Shown: positions 31,770 to 40,848, counted from the first letter of the stretch. The stretch is 64,000 nucleotides of DNA from Branchiostoma floridae (GCF_000003815.2 NC_049984.1:26575286-26639285), one strand, 5' to 3'. Numbers and translations are program-made. Notes: generated from the sequence alone by a model not told the origin.

Positions 31770-32157
31770 TGAAAAAAAAAAACATGCGCCAGTCTGTACA
31801 TAACTGCTTAGCTGGCGAACATTGTGACTGTTCTTATGACTCTGCCAGCCCAGAACATATGCCGGAGAACCGTCCACTTCCAGATACCAGGTGGCGTAAC
31901 TTGGCATTGACACAGGAAGCCTGCGAATATTTAATCCTTTTACTGTACATTTGGACCTAAATGAAGACTTTGTTATCCTCCAAAAAAGAAAAATGCAAAA
32001 CATGGGACTTCTCTCAAGCAGTGATGGCAATGCGCAATGATCTTGTTGCTGACATGGGGGAAGCAGAGTACGAGGCAGTTGCTGATGACCAGATTCTTCC
32101 TTCACCATCAAACACAGTGAAAGGAAGATGGCAGAACATCATTGGATGCACCAGTGT
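31770..32157 (+). pseudogene. Cys/His-containing exon fragments, HMGXB3-like context
   Basis: Two consecutive frames: SVHNCLAGEHCDCSYDSA with possible zinc-binding Cys/His followed by a helix and stop; then 31,961-32,157 with WDFSQAVMAMRNDLVADMGE, AEYEAVADDQILPSPSNTV and GRWQNIIG before a GTAAGT donor. The second segment looks like an exon directly upstream of the HMGXB3-like exon at 32,474. Confidence 0.35.
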
Positions 32158-32473
32158 AAGTAAACATGCAACTTGGCTTTACAACTGTAGTTTTAGTTTT
32201 TAAGAACTCTTTTTCCAAAATTACCAATATTCGGTTATTATGATATTTATCTTCAACCAATCTGCAGCGCTTGCTACAGTTAACAATGCTTTTAAAAAAC
32301 TGCTCTGCTGTTCTCATTACATTAAGATAAATAACATGATCATGAGGAATCGTAACTTTTTTGAAGGGTTCACTGCAGCCCAGTGGAAGTCCATTCACTT
32401 TACGAAGCTAGTAGGCTTGGAAAGTTTGTTTGTCTTCCTGTTTTGAAATATAGCACTTATACTTTAATTTTCA

Positions 32474-32870
32474 GGTGGGCTGCTGGTTGCAACATGTCCA
32501 CACAAAGTTGTGTATGCTGTAAAGTTTGTGTTGCGAGGGGAAAGTCCAAGAGACCTTGTGGACTTGTTGCTATCCATGCAATGGATTCCCACAGTAACTA
32601 TCACCGATATGCCACAGATTATTGCCCTGCATGCCAACAAAAGAAGTCCTGGTACATTCCATCCTCATGATGGACGGCTGGCAGAGCGTAACACTGATAA
32701 CATCCCAATATGGCAAAGGAGGGTGAGTTCAAGAAGGACTTGTCTGAAGCCCTGTCTGACAGTGGGGGAAACTGGCGCACACAGCACAAAGTCTGTTCCA
32801 CATGCCCGCCAGCAAATACCGGAGATTGATTGCACGCATCGATCTTGCGGACAGGTAAGAAATGAAAGTT
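32474..32870 (+). pseudogene. HMGXB3-like (transposon-derived) core exons
   Basis: After ATTTTCAG the frame from 32,474 reads GGLLVATCPHKVVYAVKFVL, RGESPRDLVDLLLSMQWIP, ITDMPQIIALHANKRSPG and PHDGRLAER. The G-G-x-(L/V)-(V/I)-x-x-C-P-H-x-V-V-Y-x-x-K-F-x-L-R-x-E-S-P-R-D segment is the signature of the domain shared by HMG domain-containing protein 3 and its transposon relatives. Asp of T-D-M may be an active-site acid (inference). A further exon ends near 32,852 at donor GACAGGTAAGAA. Stop-free over about 85 codons; the start and end of the gene were not found. Confidence 0.55.
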
Positions 32871-32879
32871 AAGTTACTT

Positions 32880-33800
32880 TCCATAGAGCCAACAATAGGG
32901 GATTTCAATGCTTTTCGTATTCTATTGTTACTTTTTCGTAAGAAGGGCGCCTATAAACGGACAGGAAAGCCGTATGTGCAGACTGTCGAAATCCGTCAAT
33001 GATTAGACCAATGCTTTTTATTTCAGTCAATGAGCCCTAGATCACTTTTCAACGCAGTGTTGTACAAATAACATTTTTGTTTTGCATTGCAGTAAAGCCA
33101 TATATGAGTGATCTGAATTGCCTTAGTGCACTGTTCAGGGCCACCATGCAACCTTTACCCTGGAGATCTTAACAGATTGAAGGGCAGAGGCATTCCCATG
33201 GCCTACTAAACATAACATATGGATACATTTTTTGACATTCCGTCTGAAACACAAGAGGTACATATAAATGGACCTTTGCAACTATAGTGTTACTCAGCTT
33301 TTCACCTTCCATCGTAAGTCAAACTTCCTTCCCAAAGGCCGTTTCGATCCCACGAAGCAATTCACCACACCCTCTTACTTGTTCGCATCTGCTGGTCAAA
33401 AACCCCTCAATGTGCAGAACGTGTTTTATCTGTGCCAGTGCTAGCCATACCAAATTCACATCAGCATCTCCGCTTACTGCATCTATCATAGATACACCAA
33501 ATTATACTGGAGACTCAATAACCTTTGTAGAATTACAATTATTACAATTACACGCCAGTAGCTGCAGCTACCATACAAGTGTAATCTTTCGGATACCTGC
33601 CCGTGACATTTGTGTTAGAAAGTAAGCAAGCTGTGATAAATAAGCTTGCACAGATCCACCCATGTGAAAGTATAACTGCACACCAAAGTCTACTGGAGAC
33701 TCTTCGCTGCACAATGACAGATTGATGCGCCGTTATGAAGCTCTTCACTGAGTAGCTGGTATCCTGGAAGGCGGAAGAGCTGGAAATCTTTGGCATCATG
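32880..33800. other. No clear gene; weak minus-strand frame
   Basis: On the minus strand, about 33,510-33,327, a frame reads DAVSGDADVNLVWLALAQIK, VLHIEGFLTSRCEQVRG, ELLRGIETAFGKEV, stop. It is coding-like but unrecognised. The + frame at 33,287-33,625 is its antisense shadow. Confidence 0.25.
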
Positions 33801-33809
33801 GCTTAACCG

Positions 33810-34049
33810 GTGGAGGTGCTTGCAGACCACCATGCACCAGAAACCGAAATGTTGACGCTATTAAGTATTATATGTTTACATAGAGCGGCGGAAAAGTTTA
33901 AGAAGGAGGTGAACAGACTTCGCGACCTTCACTCTATGGACTCTCCATTGATACTAACCTTTGTTGGACACGATTCATGGAAATCGACAAGTTGGCAGAC
34001 GCATGTGATTGCAAGGCAACAAATACACGCAACAAATGACACACAATGA
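33810..34049 (+). other. Small ORF upstream of the OTU exon
   Basis: The frame has EMLTLLSIICLHRAAEKFKK and EVNRLRDLHSM then a Thr/His/Gln-rich end. It overlaps the start of the OTU ORF by four bases (ATGA arrangement at 34,046-34,049) in another frame. It could be a separate exon or a non-coding frame. Confidence 0.2.
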
Positions 34050-34492
34050 ATAGTAGCACGGTATCAATGGATAACAACTCAATACGAGTCCTACCTGCTG
34101 ACAACTACAACGTCCCAAACGACAACTTAGATGACACTGCAACTGGATTATATCCGCCAGACGCTGACAACACTTTGAAGCCAAGAAAGGTATATAGAGA
34201 TGGGAATTGCCTCTACCGGTCAGCTAGTTATTGCCTTGTGGGAAATAATGAGATGCATGTTGAGCTTAGACTAAGAATGATACTTGAGATGATTGCTAAA
34301 ATCACAACTTATGTTAGAAACAACACGTACAGTAATGTGTTACGTGAAGAATCAAGTGTAATATTACAACAGTACACTATAGTTAGTTCCTCATGTGACC
34401 CAAGTGATGCTATTGATGTAAACACCCTCACATCAATACATATATCTGACATAAAACTACCATCAACATATAAATATATGACATACAACTAG
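34046..34492 (+). CDS. OTU-type cysteine protease N-terminal domain, truncated
   Basis: The 148-codon ORF has a polar N-terminus, then KPRKVYRDGNCLYRSASYCL and NEMHVELRLRMILEM. The D-G-N-C-L-(Y/F)-R block is the OTU catalytic site: Asp and Cys at about residues 52 and 55 are present. OTU domains of this kind occur in transposon proteins of invertebrates and in viral and cellular deubiquitinases. The distal part with the catalytic His is missing: the ORF ends about 85 residues after the Cys, in Tyr/Thr-rich text without OTU features. So it is probably a truncated transposon ORF. Start choice: first ATG in frame. Confidence 0.6.
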   Translation: MNSSTVSMDNNSIRVLPADNYNVPNDNLDDTATGLYPPDADNTLKPRKVYRDGNCLYRSASYCLVGNNEMHVELRLRMILEMIAKITTYVRNNTYSNVLREESSVILQQYTIVSSSCDPSDAIDVNTLTSIHISDIKLPSTYKYMTYN

Positions 34493-34499
34493 GTAATCA

Positions 34500-34970
34500 G
34501 GTCAAGGTAGAGAAAAAACACGGATGAGACACAATGAACCTTCTCTGGTATCACGGATGAATACCAGGAAAATGGATTCATTTCAAAAGTGACAAATATT
34601 AATTGACAAAGATTAAAGCCTCATTCAATAGCCCAGCAGCCCCATCTTTAACAGGCCAATGACACAGTCAGTGCCGTCCCCCAGATACTTGCCCCAGACG
34701 ATTTGTACAATCTTTGGAAATGTCAGAGAGAATCCTGACTTACAGATGTGGCCATTGCGATGGGGGCTGACGCAATAGAAATTCTGACTTCTCTTGTGGA
34801 ATGCTTTAACTGCGCAAATCAGTCTTTTACACGAAGACAAATTTCATTTTCATCATTCTTCAGTGAGTACCATATCCCATTTGTAAGAAATGTTACCTAG
34901 CACAAAAAAACTGAGGGATACACTCAATGGATATCGAGATTTTTTTCTTTGGTACAAAATATGAAGTTGC
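34500..34970. other. No gene seen
   Basis: Mixed sequence with a minus-strand short frame (34,625-34,840) that has no recognisable feature. Confidence 0.35.
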
Positions 34971-35246
34971 AGGTGTCTGTAGATCTCAAGTTGAGGGGCG
35001 GCCGGTCGGCGGTCGGGTTCCGGGCTTCTGATGGGTCTCCGCGCGGCACGACGACATGATTTGTATCGGGATAAAGAGTAAAATGTTACAGTTACGGTCG
35101 CGACTGTCGTCCTGACAATCTTGTCATCCCAAGCGAAAGATTACGGTGAGCTTTGAGTGTTCTGTTATGAGCCTTTGGCTGGTCTTAGTAATTTGCGGTC
35201 AGTCAAATCCTAAAGTGTTGTTTTGGGGGTCCCGGAACAAGATGAC

Positions 35247-35515
35247 GATTTCAATGACAGATATCAATGTGTTCTCGTACCTCGTTTTGAGTGACAGAAT
35301 CAAACCCACATTCTGCTGTCATTTTGAGTGGCGGATTCATAGGCGCATTCTGCTGTAATTCTACTGTCATGGACAACTCTTACGACTTCAATGACAGATA
35401 TTAATGTGTTCTCGTACCTCGTTTTGAGTGACAGAATCATACCCACATTCTGCTGTCATTTTGAGTGGCGGATTCATAGACGCATTCTGCTGTCATGGAC
35501 GACTTTGGTAAGATC
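35247..35515. repeat. 137-bp tandem duplication
   Basis: TCAATGACAGATAT(C/T)AATG starts at 35,251 and 35,388, and the following about 120 bp (GTTCTCGTACCTCGTTTTGA, CATTCTGCTGTCATTTTGAG, ATTCATAG(G/A)CGCATTCTGC) are repeated with few changes. It lies inside the LTR-like segment and directly left of the N gap, so more copies may be collapsed in the gap. Confidence 0.9.
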
Positions 35516-35524
35516 TAGTCATTT

Positions 35525-35624
35525 NNNNNNNNNNNNNNNNNNNNNNNNNNNNNNNNNNNNNNNNNNNNNNNNNNNNNNNNNNNNNNNNNNNNNNNNNNNN
35601 NNNNNNNNNNNNNNNNNNNNNNNN
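35525..35624. other. 100-N assembly gap
   Basis: Exactly 100 N, the conventional size for a gap of unknown length. It interrupts the LTR-like segment. Confidence 1.
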
Positions 35625-35920
35625 GTTTTGCATTGTGATGTGACTCTTGCATTGGGTGCGTTTTGAACACTCTCTTGTGTGGGACTACGTTTTAGTAACC
35701 ACCGTACGAGTATTAGAATAAAGGAATGTGACTGGTAATTGCACCGTCTGGCCTTGGTTGATTTGGATGTGAGAGAAATGTATAATCGCTAAATCCTGAC
35801 AACTAGTTAGACTTGGTTTTGACATGAGCATAGTTAGAGTTCTGCCCTAGTTCAAAGGCCGAGTCTTAAGAGTTCCCAGTCAGCCAAGTCAAGCCCAACT
35901 CTAAATGCCACACACAATAT

Positions 35921-36453
35921 AGAAGAAGAAAATTCATGTATACTTTTATCATGAATTTATGATATTGTTGTACACTGAAAGAGATCATACCTAACCTGAA
36001 CACAACCAAGCACACAACAAAGAAAAGAGGAAAGAGAGGCAAGCTGTGTGGTAAGCAGTCATCCTACCATCAAGTATGTAGTGACAAGTCGCTTTCTTTC
36101 ACACCACCTTTGTGGCTGCTGCAAGCGAGACGTACGAGGAGGAATACAAGCAGAGAACAGCCACATTAGCAGGAGCCGGGCTGAGGGAAACAAGAACAAG
36201 AGCAACAGGAACTTAACATTATTTGTGGCCTTGACATCCAGCACACCCATCTAACTTAGCTGAACAAGCCCCCACTGTACCAGAGGCACAGTCCCCGAAG
36301 TCTGGGTTTCCAAGAGGCTGGACAGCTGTAATACTTTAAAGACCTGACTGACAGAACCCGGGTAAGCTGGATGTCCTGCCATAGCCAATAGTTTTGCTCT
36401 GTCACCTGTTTGGGTGTATGGAAGATACATTGCAACAACTACTGTTACTCTCA
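35921..36453. other. No clear gene
   Basis: Minus-strand frames across 36,251-36,457 may be 3' untranslated sequence of the exon candidate at 36,454. No AATAAA on the minus strand was identified nearby. Confidence 0.3.
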
Positions 36454-36563
36454 TCAAGGGGCAGGTAGTGTTGTCTCAGCATCCTGCAGTAGGTATAAGA
36501 TGATTCCACACTTGAAGCCAAAGATCACCAGACCATGTGACATCTCGAACACTCTGGGTTGAC
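36454..36563 (-). CDS. Candidate terminal exon, very small membrane protein
   Basis: On the minus strand an acceptor (TTCTGTCCTGCAG) ends at 36,564. From 36,563 the frame reads into MSHGLVIFGFKCGIILYLLQ and DAETTLPAP, stop at 36,454-36,456. The central LVIFGFKCGIILYLL is a single membrane-span candidate. A possible non-coding first exon with donor TGTGAGGTGAGG lies at about 37,335-37,400 on the same strand, preceded by the block duplicated at 59.8-60.2 kb. If ATG 36,543 is the start, the product is only 29 residues. I do not recognise it. Plausible but weak. Confidence 0.25.
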
Positions 36564-36659
36564 CTGCAGGACAGAAATACACATATAATATTATTGCACA
36601 ACAATGGCAGACAAGACATTTTAACAAGAAACTATGAAGCTTAAAACATAGCACATATA

Positions 36660-37334
36660 TTCTCTGTGACAGTTATGACTTGAGCATGATATAATGAACA
36701 TGCTTTCTACTCGGTCAAATTCTGCGACTAGCGTAGTTCACATTTAGTTCCCGTGGTTCAAGTTTGTGCACAGTGTAGCTCAAAATCAAACAGGGGACAT
36801 AACAATTTGGGCAGCAGGTATAAAGCTGCGTGTAACACGTTTATTTAAACCCATGTAAAATACCACCTAAGGTACTTGTGTGAACTGAACAAGACGGTTT
36901 ACATAACCCAGTAAAAACAACCCGTATGACCTGACCACGCCACCCCGGTCCTTTGTTCTGTAGATACAGGACTCGGTAACAGAAACGGACCTTCACACAC
37001 ATGAACACCTCACTGAAACATCGTCCACAACCTCCGGATTCAACAATAGAATTAAAATCAATAATGTTTAAAATACGCCAGCAAAGGCGAGGATTTTGGA
37101 CAAACTTTATCCTTTCCCTGAGTTCCCTGCGTGAAAATTATTTCCCCCACAAAAGGCCGCCATGACCCTCATCAACAAAACAGTTTTCCTCACCGGTAGC
37201 GTTCTTTGTCAGGTTGAAAATGCAATGTACATACTAACCACCGAAACAGCTATATCATAAGATAACAAGAAAGATTTTCTGAGGCACAAAGAAGTAAAAT
37301 TAGAAGACAAACTTCAACTTCCGACCTCACCTCA
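36660..37334. other. Possible intron or promoter flank, no ORF
   Basis: AT-rich with no homology seen. On the + strand, GGCCGCCATGACC at about 37,158 looks Kozak-like but opens only a 38-codon frame. Confidence 0.3.
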
Positions 37335-37695
37335 CAATGGCCGCCCTGCACTGAGTGGAATCCGCACAGATCAGAAGTACTTCTCTTGTATCAGTGCGCG
37401 TAAACATCTGGAATACTGCTGGACTTTAAATTAAAGATTACATACAGCTTACATCGACAAAAAATACGGAAGGAAAACATTTGATCGTCAAGAGCAAACA
37501 AAAGAATCAAACGATACCGCATATCAATTGCACGTTCCATTTTTGAGTGCACTATTTTATGTCGGCGCTTGTGTATATATCGTCTGGGGTGGGTATTCGG
37601 TGGCGGCTGGATTATGACGTATCCAGCGCACCGAGGGTTACTTAGGGGTTTTTCGAAGTACCGCTCTCAATACACGAGAAACTCAATACACGCAA
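37335..37695. repeat. Inverted duplicate block A (flank)
   Basis: Reverse complement is homologous to 59,816-60,170. Shared text includes CAATGGCCGCCCTGC, CTTCTCTTGTATCA, GTAAACATCTGGAAT, CAAACAAAAGAATCAAA, TTATG(T/G)CGGCG, GGTATTCGGTGGCGGCTG and GGGGTTTTTCGAAGTACCGCTC. Identity is roughly 75-80% by eye. The block adjoins a Harbinger-like end in both places. At 37,335 it meets a candidate donor for a minus-strand transcript, so it may be a promoter/5' exon region. The other copy is cut at exactly that point by the 984-bp satellite. Confidence 0.8.
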
Positions 37696-37717
37696 GGTCA
37701 TGTTGATTTGATTATAT

Positions 37718-37758
37718 CAAGGAGGTTAAAGTACAGTAAAATTTTTTTTAACCTCCTT
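37718..37758. mobile_element. 41-bp palindromic insertion with 8-bp flanking duplication
   Basis: Inside the terminal repeat of Harbinger copy 2, GATTATAT occurs twice (37,710-37,717 and 37,759-37,766), where copy 1 has it once. Between lie CAAGGAGGTTAAA, a short T-rich loop, and TTTAACCTCCTT; the next G completes the inverted repeat. Eight-base duplication plus CA-starting ends would fit a tiny hAT-derived MITE. The assignment is inference; the insertion and duplication are read directly. Confidence 0.75.
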
Positions 37759-37911
37759 GATTATATGGATGCCATCCAAAGAACGCAAAAACTGCTGCGA
37801 GCGCGCGAATAAAAAGATGGCCAAATGATTGCAAACAGTATGAATCTAAGTGGCCAGGAAGGTTGAACATAGGATTAAAATAAACACATATATTATAATT
37901 TATGTCATACC

Positions 37912-39045
37912 TGTGACGCGAAAACGTTCGATACCGGAGTTCCGGACCGGGTGATAACTTCCGTATCACACAGGTTTGTGGCATATAGACTGGTCTTGAC
38001 CTAGCTACTGGGAACCACTACTCTAAGAACCAACCCCTGTACTGGGGCAGAACTATACTACACTCAGATCAAGGACCAAATCTATCTAGTGGTAGGATTC
38101 AGGCTTGTATATTTCTCTCACGCACACCATAAACCAAGGCCCAAACATGAGGGTTCAAGTTTACATGCCTTTTATTCTGACGCTTGTACGGTGGTTACAA
38201 ATAGTCTCACATAAGAGAATGCACAGTACACAACAATGCAAGAATCATATCACAATACAAAGCATCCCTTAATAATAAATAATTTCTAAGTATCCCAGGG
38301 ACCCCCCAAAACCTCAATTTGGATTGTCTGACCGCACATCATTAAGAACCGCCAAGGGCTCACAGCAAAACACTAAGTGCTCACCACAATTTGTCGCTTG
38401 AGGTACAAGTCATGTCGTCGCGCCGTTCATAGACCCATCGGAAGCCCAAGAACCCGACCGCCGACCGGCCACCCCTCAAGGAAGCGGAGATCGATTCCCA
38501 AAGATACTCTTTTCGCTACTACCCACTGCCTACTACTCAAGATACCCGGGTTTCTTGGGTATATAAAGAGAAACTTTCCATCAGAGAGAGATTTTACATA
38601 ATGCCAAACGGAAACAGCGATTGGTTAGAAGAGCGGCGCCCACGTGGCTTGTTGACAGCTTGACGTCACAGAGACGCGCTACCACCCCAACAGTGTGCGG
38701 CAGTCACAGGGAAGATACAATAGTCAATGACGGGGAAGGGCTCTAATAAGGGGTGATTCAGCATTAAGAGTATAGGGCTCTAGTTATCCTCACTACAGGT
38801 TCGAAAGGCGTATCACACAGGGTCCCATCGAGTAAATCGAACCATTTCGAACGGGCCGAATACGGCACGGTTGGCAATTCGAATACCTGATTCGGACGTT
38901 GGAACATTGCTGACAGCACGGTACGATTCCGCATCACCCTCGGTCCCAGCCCTCCCGCGGGTCGGATCACCCTCCGGCCTTCGGCCGTCGTGCGATCCTT
39001 CCCGCGGTCGGGCTGGAACCTCAGGTGATACGGAATACACCGTGT
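37912..39045 (-). mobile_element. LTR-like insertion, - orientation
   Basis: Sequence absent from copies 1 and 3 of the host element. About 37,975-38,500 is homologous (inverted) to 34,975-35,920. On the minus strand AATAAA lies at 38,175-38,170. TATATAAAG-type text sits at 38,560-38,568. The exact ends and target duplication are not resolved. The right portion contains the GC-rich foldback at 38,880-39,075. Opposite orientation to the segment at 35 kb, so they are two insertions or one inverted rearrangement, not the pair of LTRs of a single element. Confidence 0.5.
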
Positions 39046-39075
39046 TGTATTCTATATATACCAACAATTGAATCG
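38880..39075. repeat. Foldback (long imperfect inverted repeat)
   Basis: Centre at about 38,981 (GGCCTTCGGCC). Left arm GCATCACCCTCGGTCCCAGC then CCTCCCGCGGGTCGGATC; right arm, read as reverse complement, GTATCACCTGAGGTTCCAGC then CCGACCGCGGGAAGGATC. Pairing continues outward through GATTCCG, GCACGGT and GTTGG to arms of about 90-100 nt. Single-stranded DNA or RNA from it would form a strong hairpin. It may be the end of the LTR-like insertion or an independent foldback element. Confidence 0.7.
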
Positions 39076-39161
39076 GTAAATCGTACCGGTAAAAATCCTT
39101 TTTTTTTCTCCTAGGGCCTGTTTGAAAAAAGAAAATAAAACTAGAGTTCGGGGACCTCATA

Positions 39162-40160
39162 CCTCCATGAAATATTTATTGCTTTTTTGTGGATGGTATG
39201 TATGCTTATAGTTGGTTGTATTTGAGAATAAAAGTTATATATGTTGTGGGAAAGAAGTGGTGTACTCATTTAAATATCGCAAACGGGAATAAAATATAGG
39301 TGCGAATACCATAGACAGTAACAACTCATTTTACAAGACAGGCATTATGTTCTACATACTGGGTAAAATCGCTTTGTCATAATATGACATATGGCAAATT
39401 CAATAATGAAATACAAGAAATACAATACAGGATACAAACACATCATCAACACAACCAAAAGGACATGAAATATCCGAAAACCAATACCTACATGTAGGAT
39501 ACGGGGACAAGTTGATGCCCGATATATAATAATGCAAGTACTTACCAACACAACATCAGCATAAGCCACACGGACCACAAAATCTAACAGCGCAAACAAA
39601 GTATAACACACCAGGTCACCAAAGGCACAAGTGGCTAAATACAATCAAAATTATTTATCATATTCAAATTGTCCAGCATCGGGAAACAGTTGCCCAGCAT
39701 CGGGAAACAGTTGCCCAGCATACTAACGAAACTTCCGGGTTACGCAGCCCAAAACAGATGTTCTAGAATGTTGGGCTGGGCAAACAGGGGCACTAATGTG
39801 CCAACTGCTACAAATATTTGAAACGGTCCTAAGCAGACATAAATAAAACTAATGGGGGTTTCCCATACGGCTGTCATAGAAATCACCTCACCATCTGCTT
39901 GCAGCTAAGCCCATTAACAAACACATAAAGCACGATGCCTGTACCAATATATCTCAAATATAGGGGTGATTTCTGACATTATTACATCGATTATAACGAC
40001 AGATACGGCTTCCAAAATCTCATCGTTTCAAGCTTTTATCACACCGCACCAACACAACAAGTATGAAACCAATCCATCCAGCCGTTCATGAGTAAACATC
40101 TACACAGACAGAGACACCTAACAGAAAATATAACCTCCATTCCATGACATTTCATGGAGG
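39162..40160. mobile_element. 999-bp TA-flanked MITE
   Basis: Ends are CCTCCATGAAAT (39,162-39,173) and ATTTCATGGAGG (40,149-40,160), perfect 12-bp inverted repeats. TA lies immediately outside on each side (39,160-39,161 and 40,161-40,162). A TA duplication is the Tc1/mariner hallmark. The interior is AT-rich with no transposase. It contains a small tandem duplication (CAGCATCGGGAAACAGTTGC twice at about 39,675-39,720). A hydrophobic minus-strand frame (39,345-39,644) is probably chance. It sits inside Harbinger copy 2. Confidence 0.8.
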
Positions 40161-40439
40161 TAACAACTGAAAAATCAATGGGCCGGGTTTCGCCGATAAC
40201 AAAATGGATACTCTATATCGGCAGGCGTTTGGGGGCTTACCGGTCCAAGAAAATAACAAGAGCGGAGTCGAGAGGACTTTACAGTCCCATATTTGTACCA
40301 AGTATTACAGTCAAAGTTACAGAGGCAGTTAGCCTTCATTACATGAAGATGAAGGATTTTAAAACGTCAGTGGGAGTCGGATTCTTCACCAAACAGACTT
40401 TCTTTGTAGCACAATTGACCATTGTTTTGTTTTTAAACT

Positions 40440-40640
40440 TTATTTATATACCAAACAAAGTCAAACATACAGCTAATACATGTACAATGCAGTTGTGCTG
40501 GCAATAATCATGTGGCATTTAAAAAGAATACAATGGTTTCCATTTTCTGGTGCGTAAATACAATTTGTTGCTTTTTTCCATGCTGTGAAAATACTTAATG
40601 AAGGTAATTAACTTATTGATAGACAGTTTGCCTCACGATT
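40440..40640 (-). mobile_element. L1-like LINE 3' end, copy A
   Basis: The minus strand reads KLSINKLITFIKYFHSMEKS, then KLYLRTRKW, the same as the + strand at 59,135-59,265 apart from a short deletion, then a 3' untranslated stretch with TTTGGTATATAAATAAAGTT. It abuts Harbinger sequence at about 40,420, in the same relative arrangement as at 59 kb. Confidence 0.65.
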
Positions 40641-40667
40641 GTTTTAAAGGTTTGTGAAAAAAACTAT

Positions 40668-40765
40668 GATACATAATTTTGGCAGACAAATTGCTTTCTA
40701 CGTTCTGTCCAGGAGTTCTAGTATGAAATTCAAGTGGTAAAAGTAACGCACTTTGTAATCTTGAC
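40668..40765 (+). repeat. Orphan satellite-monomer-like sequence
   Basis: AAATTGCTTTCTACGTTCTG then TTCTAGTATGAAATTCAAGT and GGTAAAAGTAACGCACTTTG align with the edge monomers of the big array (for example 42,758-42,835: AAAGTGCTTTCTGCCTTCTC, TTCCACTACGAACTTCAAGT, GATAAAAGTAACGCACACTT). Over about 75 bp only about 15 differences are seen. It is a single partial monomer in the same orientation as the array, 2 kb to its left, next to an L1-like end and before a possible first exon. Confidence 0.7.
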
Positions 40766-40768
40766 GCC

Positions 40769-40848
40769 ATGACGAATGAAAGAACGTCAAAATCCAGACT
40801 CTCAACACTGGAAAAGTTGCTTTCCTCGAACCCTGACATTCTGGGTGA
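40769..40848 (+). CDS. Candidate first coding exon
   Basis: GACGCCATGACG is a reasonable Kozak start. The frame reads TNERTSKSRLSTLEKLLSSN then PDILG and meets a perfect donor CTGGGTGAGT at about 40,845. The upstream about 100 bp is the orphan satellite-like sequence. No second exon could be joined with confidence (an AG-rich region at about 40,968-41,280 has open frames). Unrecognised. Confidence 0.25.

Larger units (their letters stand above)
34975..35920 (+). mobile_element. LTR-like segment, + orientation
   Basis: Aligns with the reverse complement of about 38,500-37,975. Shared blocks include GGCCGGTCGGCGGTCGGGTT, GTCAGNCAATCC-like text, a common stretch around the polyadenylation signal, and GTTCTGCCC(C/T)AGT near the end. 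AATAAA at 35,717-35,722 follows ACCACCGTAC in both copies. The layout (GC-rich 5' part, AATAAA, then about 200 bp) fits a retroelement terminal repeat, but TG..CA ends and a target duplication could not be fixed. It is interrupted by a 137-bp tandem duplication and a 100-N gap. Confidence 0.5.
37696..40420 (-). mobile_element. Harbinger-like element copy 2, heavily nested
   Basis: The terminal inverted repeat (GGTCATGTTGATTTGATTAT) starts at 37,696. Reading on the minus strand, the interior matches copy 1 (5390-5878) and copy 3 (59,390-59,815) in three pieces: 40,420-40,161, 39,160-about 39,045, and about 37,912-37,767. Between the pieces sit a 999-bp MITE (39,162-40,160) and an approximately 1.1-kb LTR-like insert with a foldback. 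The terminal repeat itself is split by a 41-bp hairpin. The distal end is replaced by an L1-like 3' end (40,440-40,640), as in copy 3, so the other terminal repeat is lost. Confidence 0.75.

Noticed and set aside
37158-37275. Kozak-like ATG (GCCGCCATGACC) as a gene start
   Set aside because: Opens only 38 codons before a stop, and no donor site continues it.
34975-39045. One complete LTR retrotransposon with two LTRs
   Set aside because: The two LTR-like segments are in opposite orientation and no gag-pol lies between them.
39345-39644. 99-codon hydrophobic minus-strand frame as a membrane protein
   Set aside because: It lies wholly inside a non-autonomous MITE, is compositionally driven by AT-rich antisense text and resembles no family.
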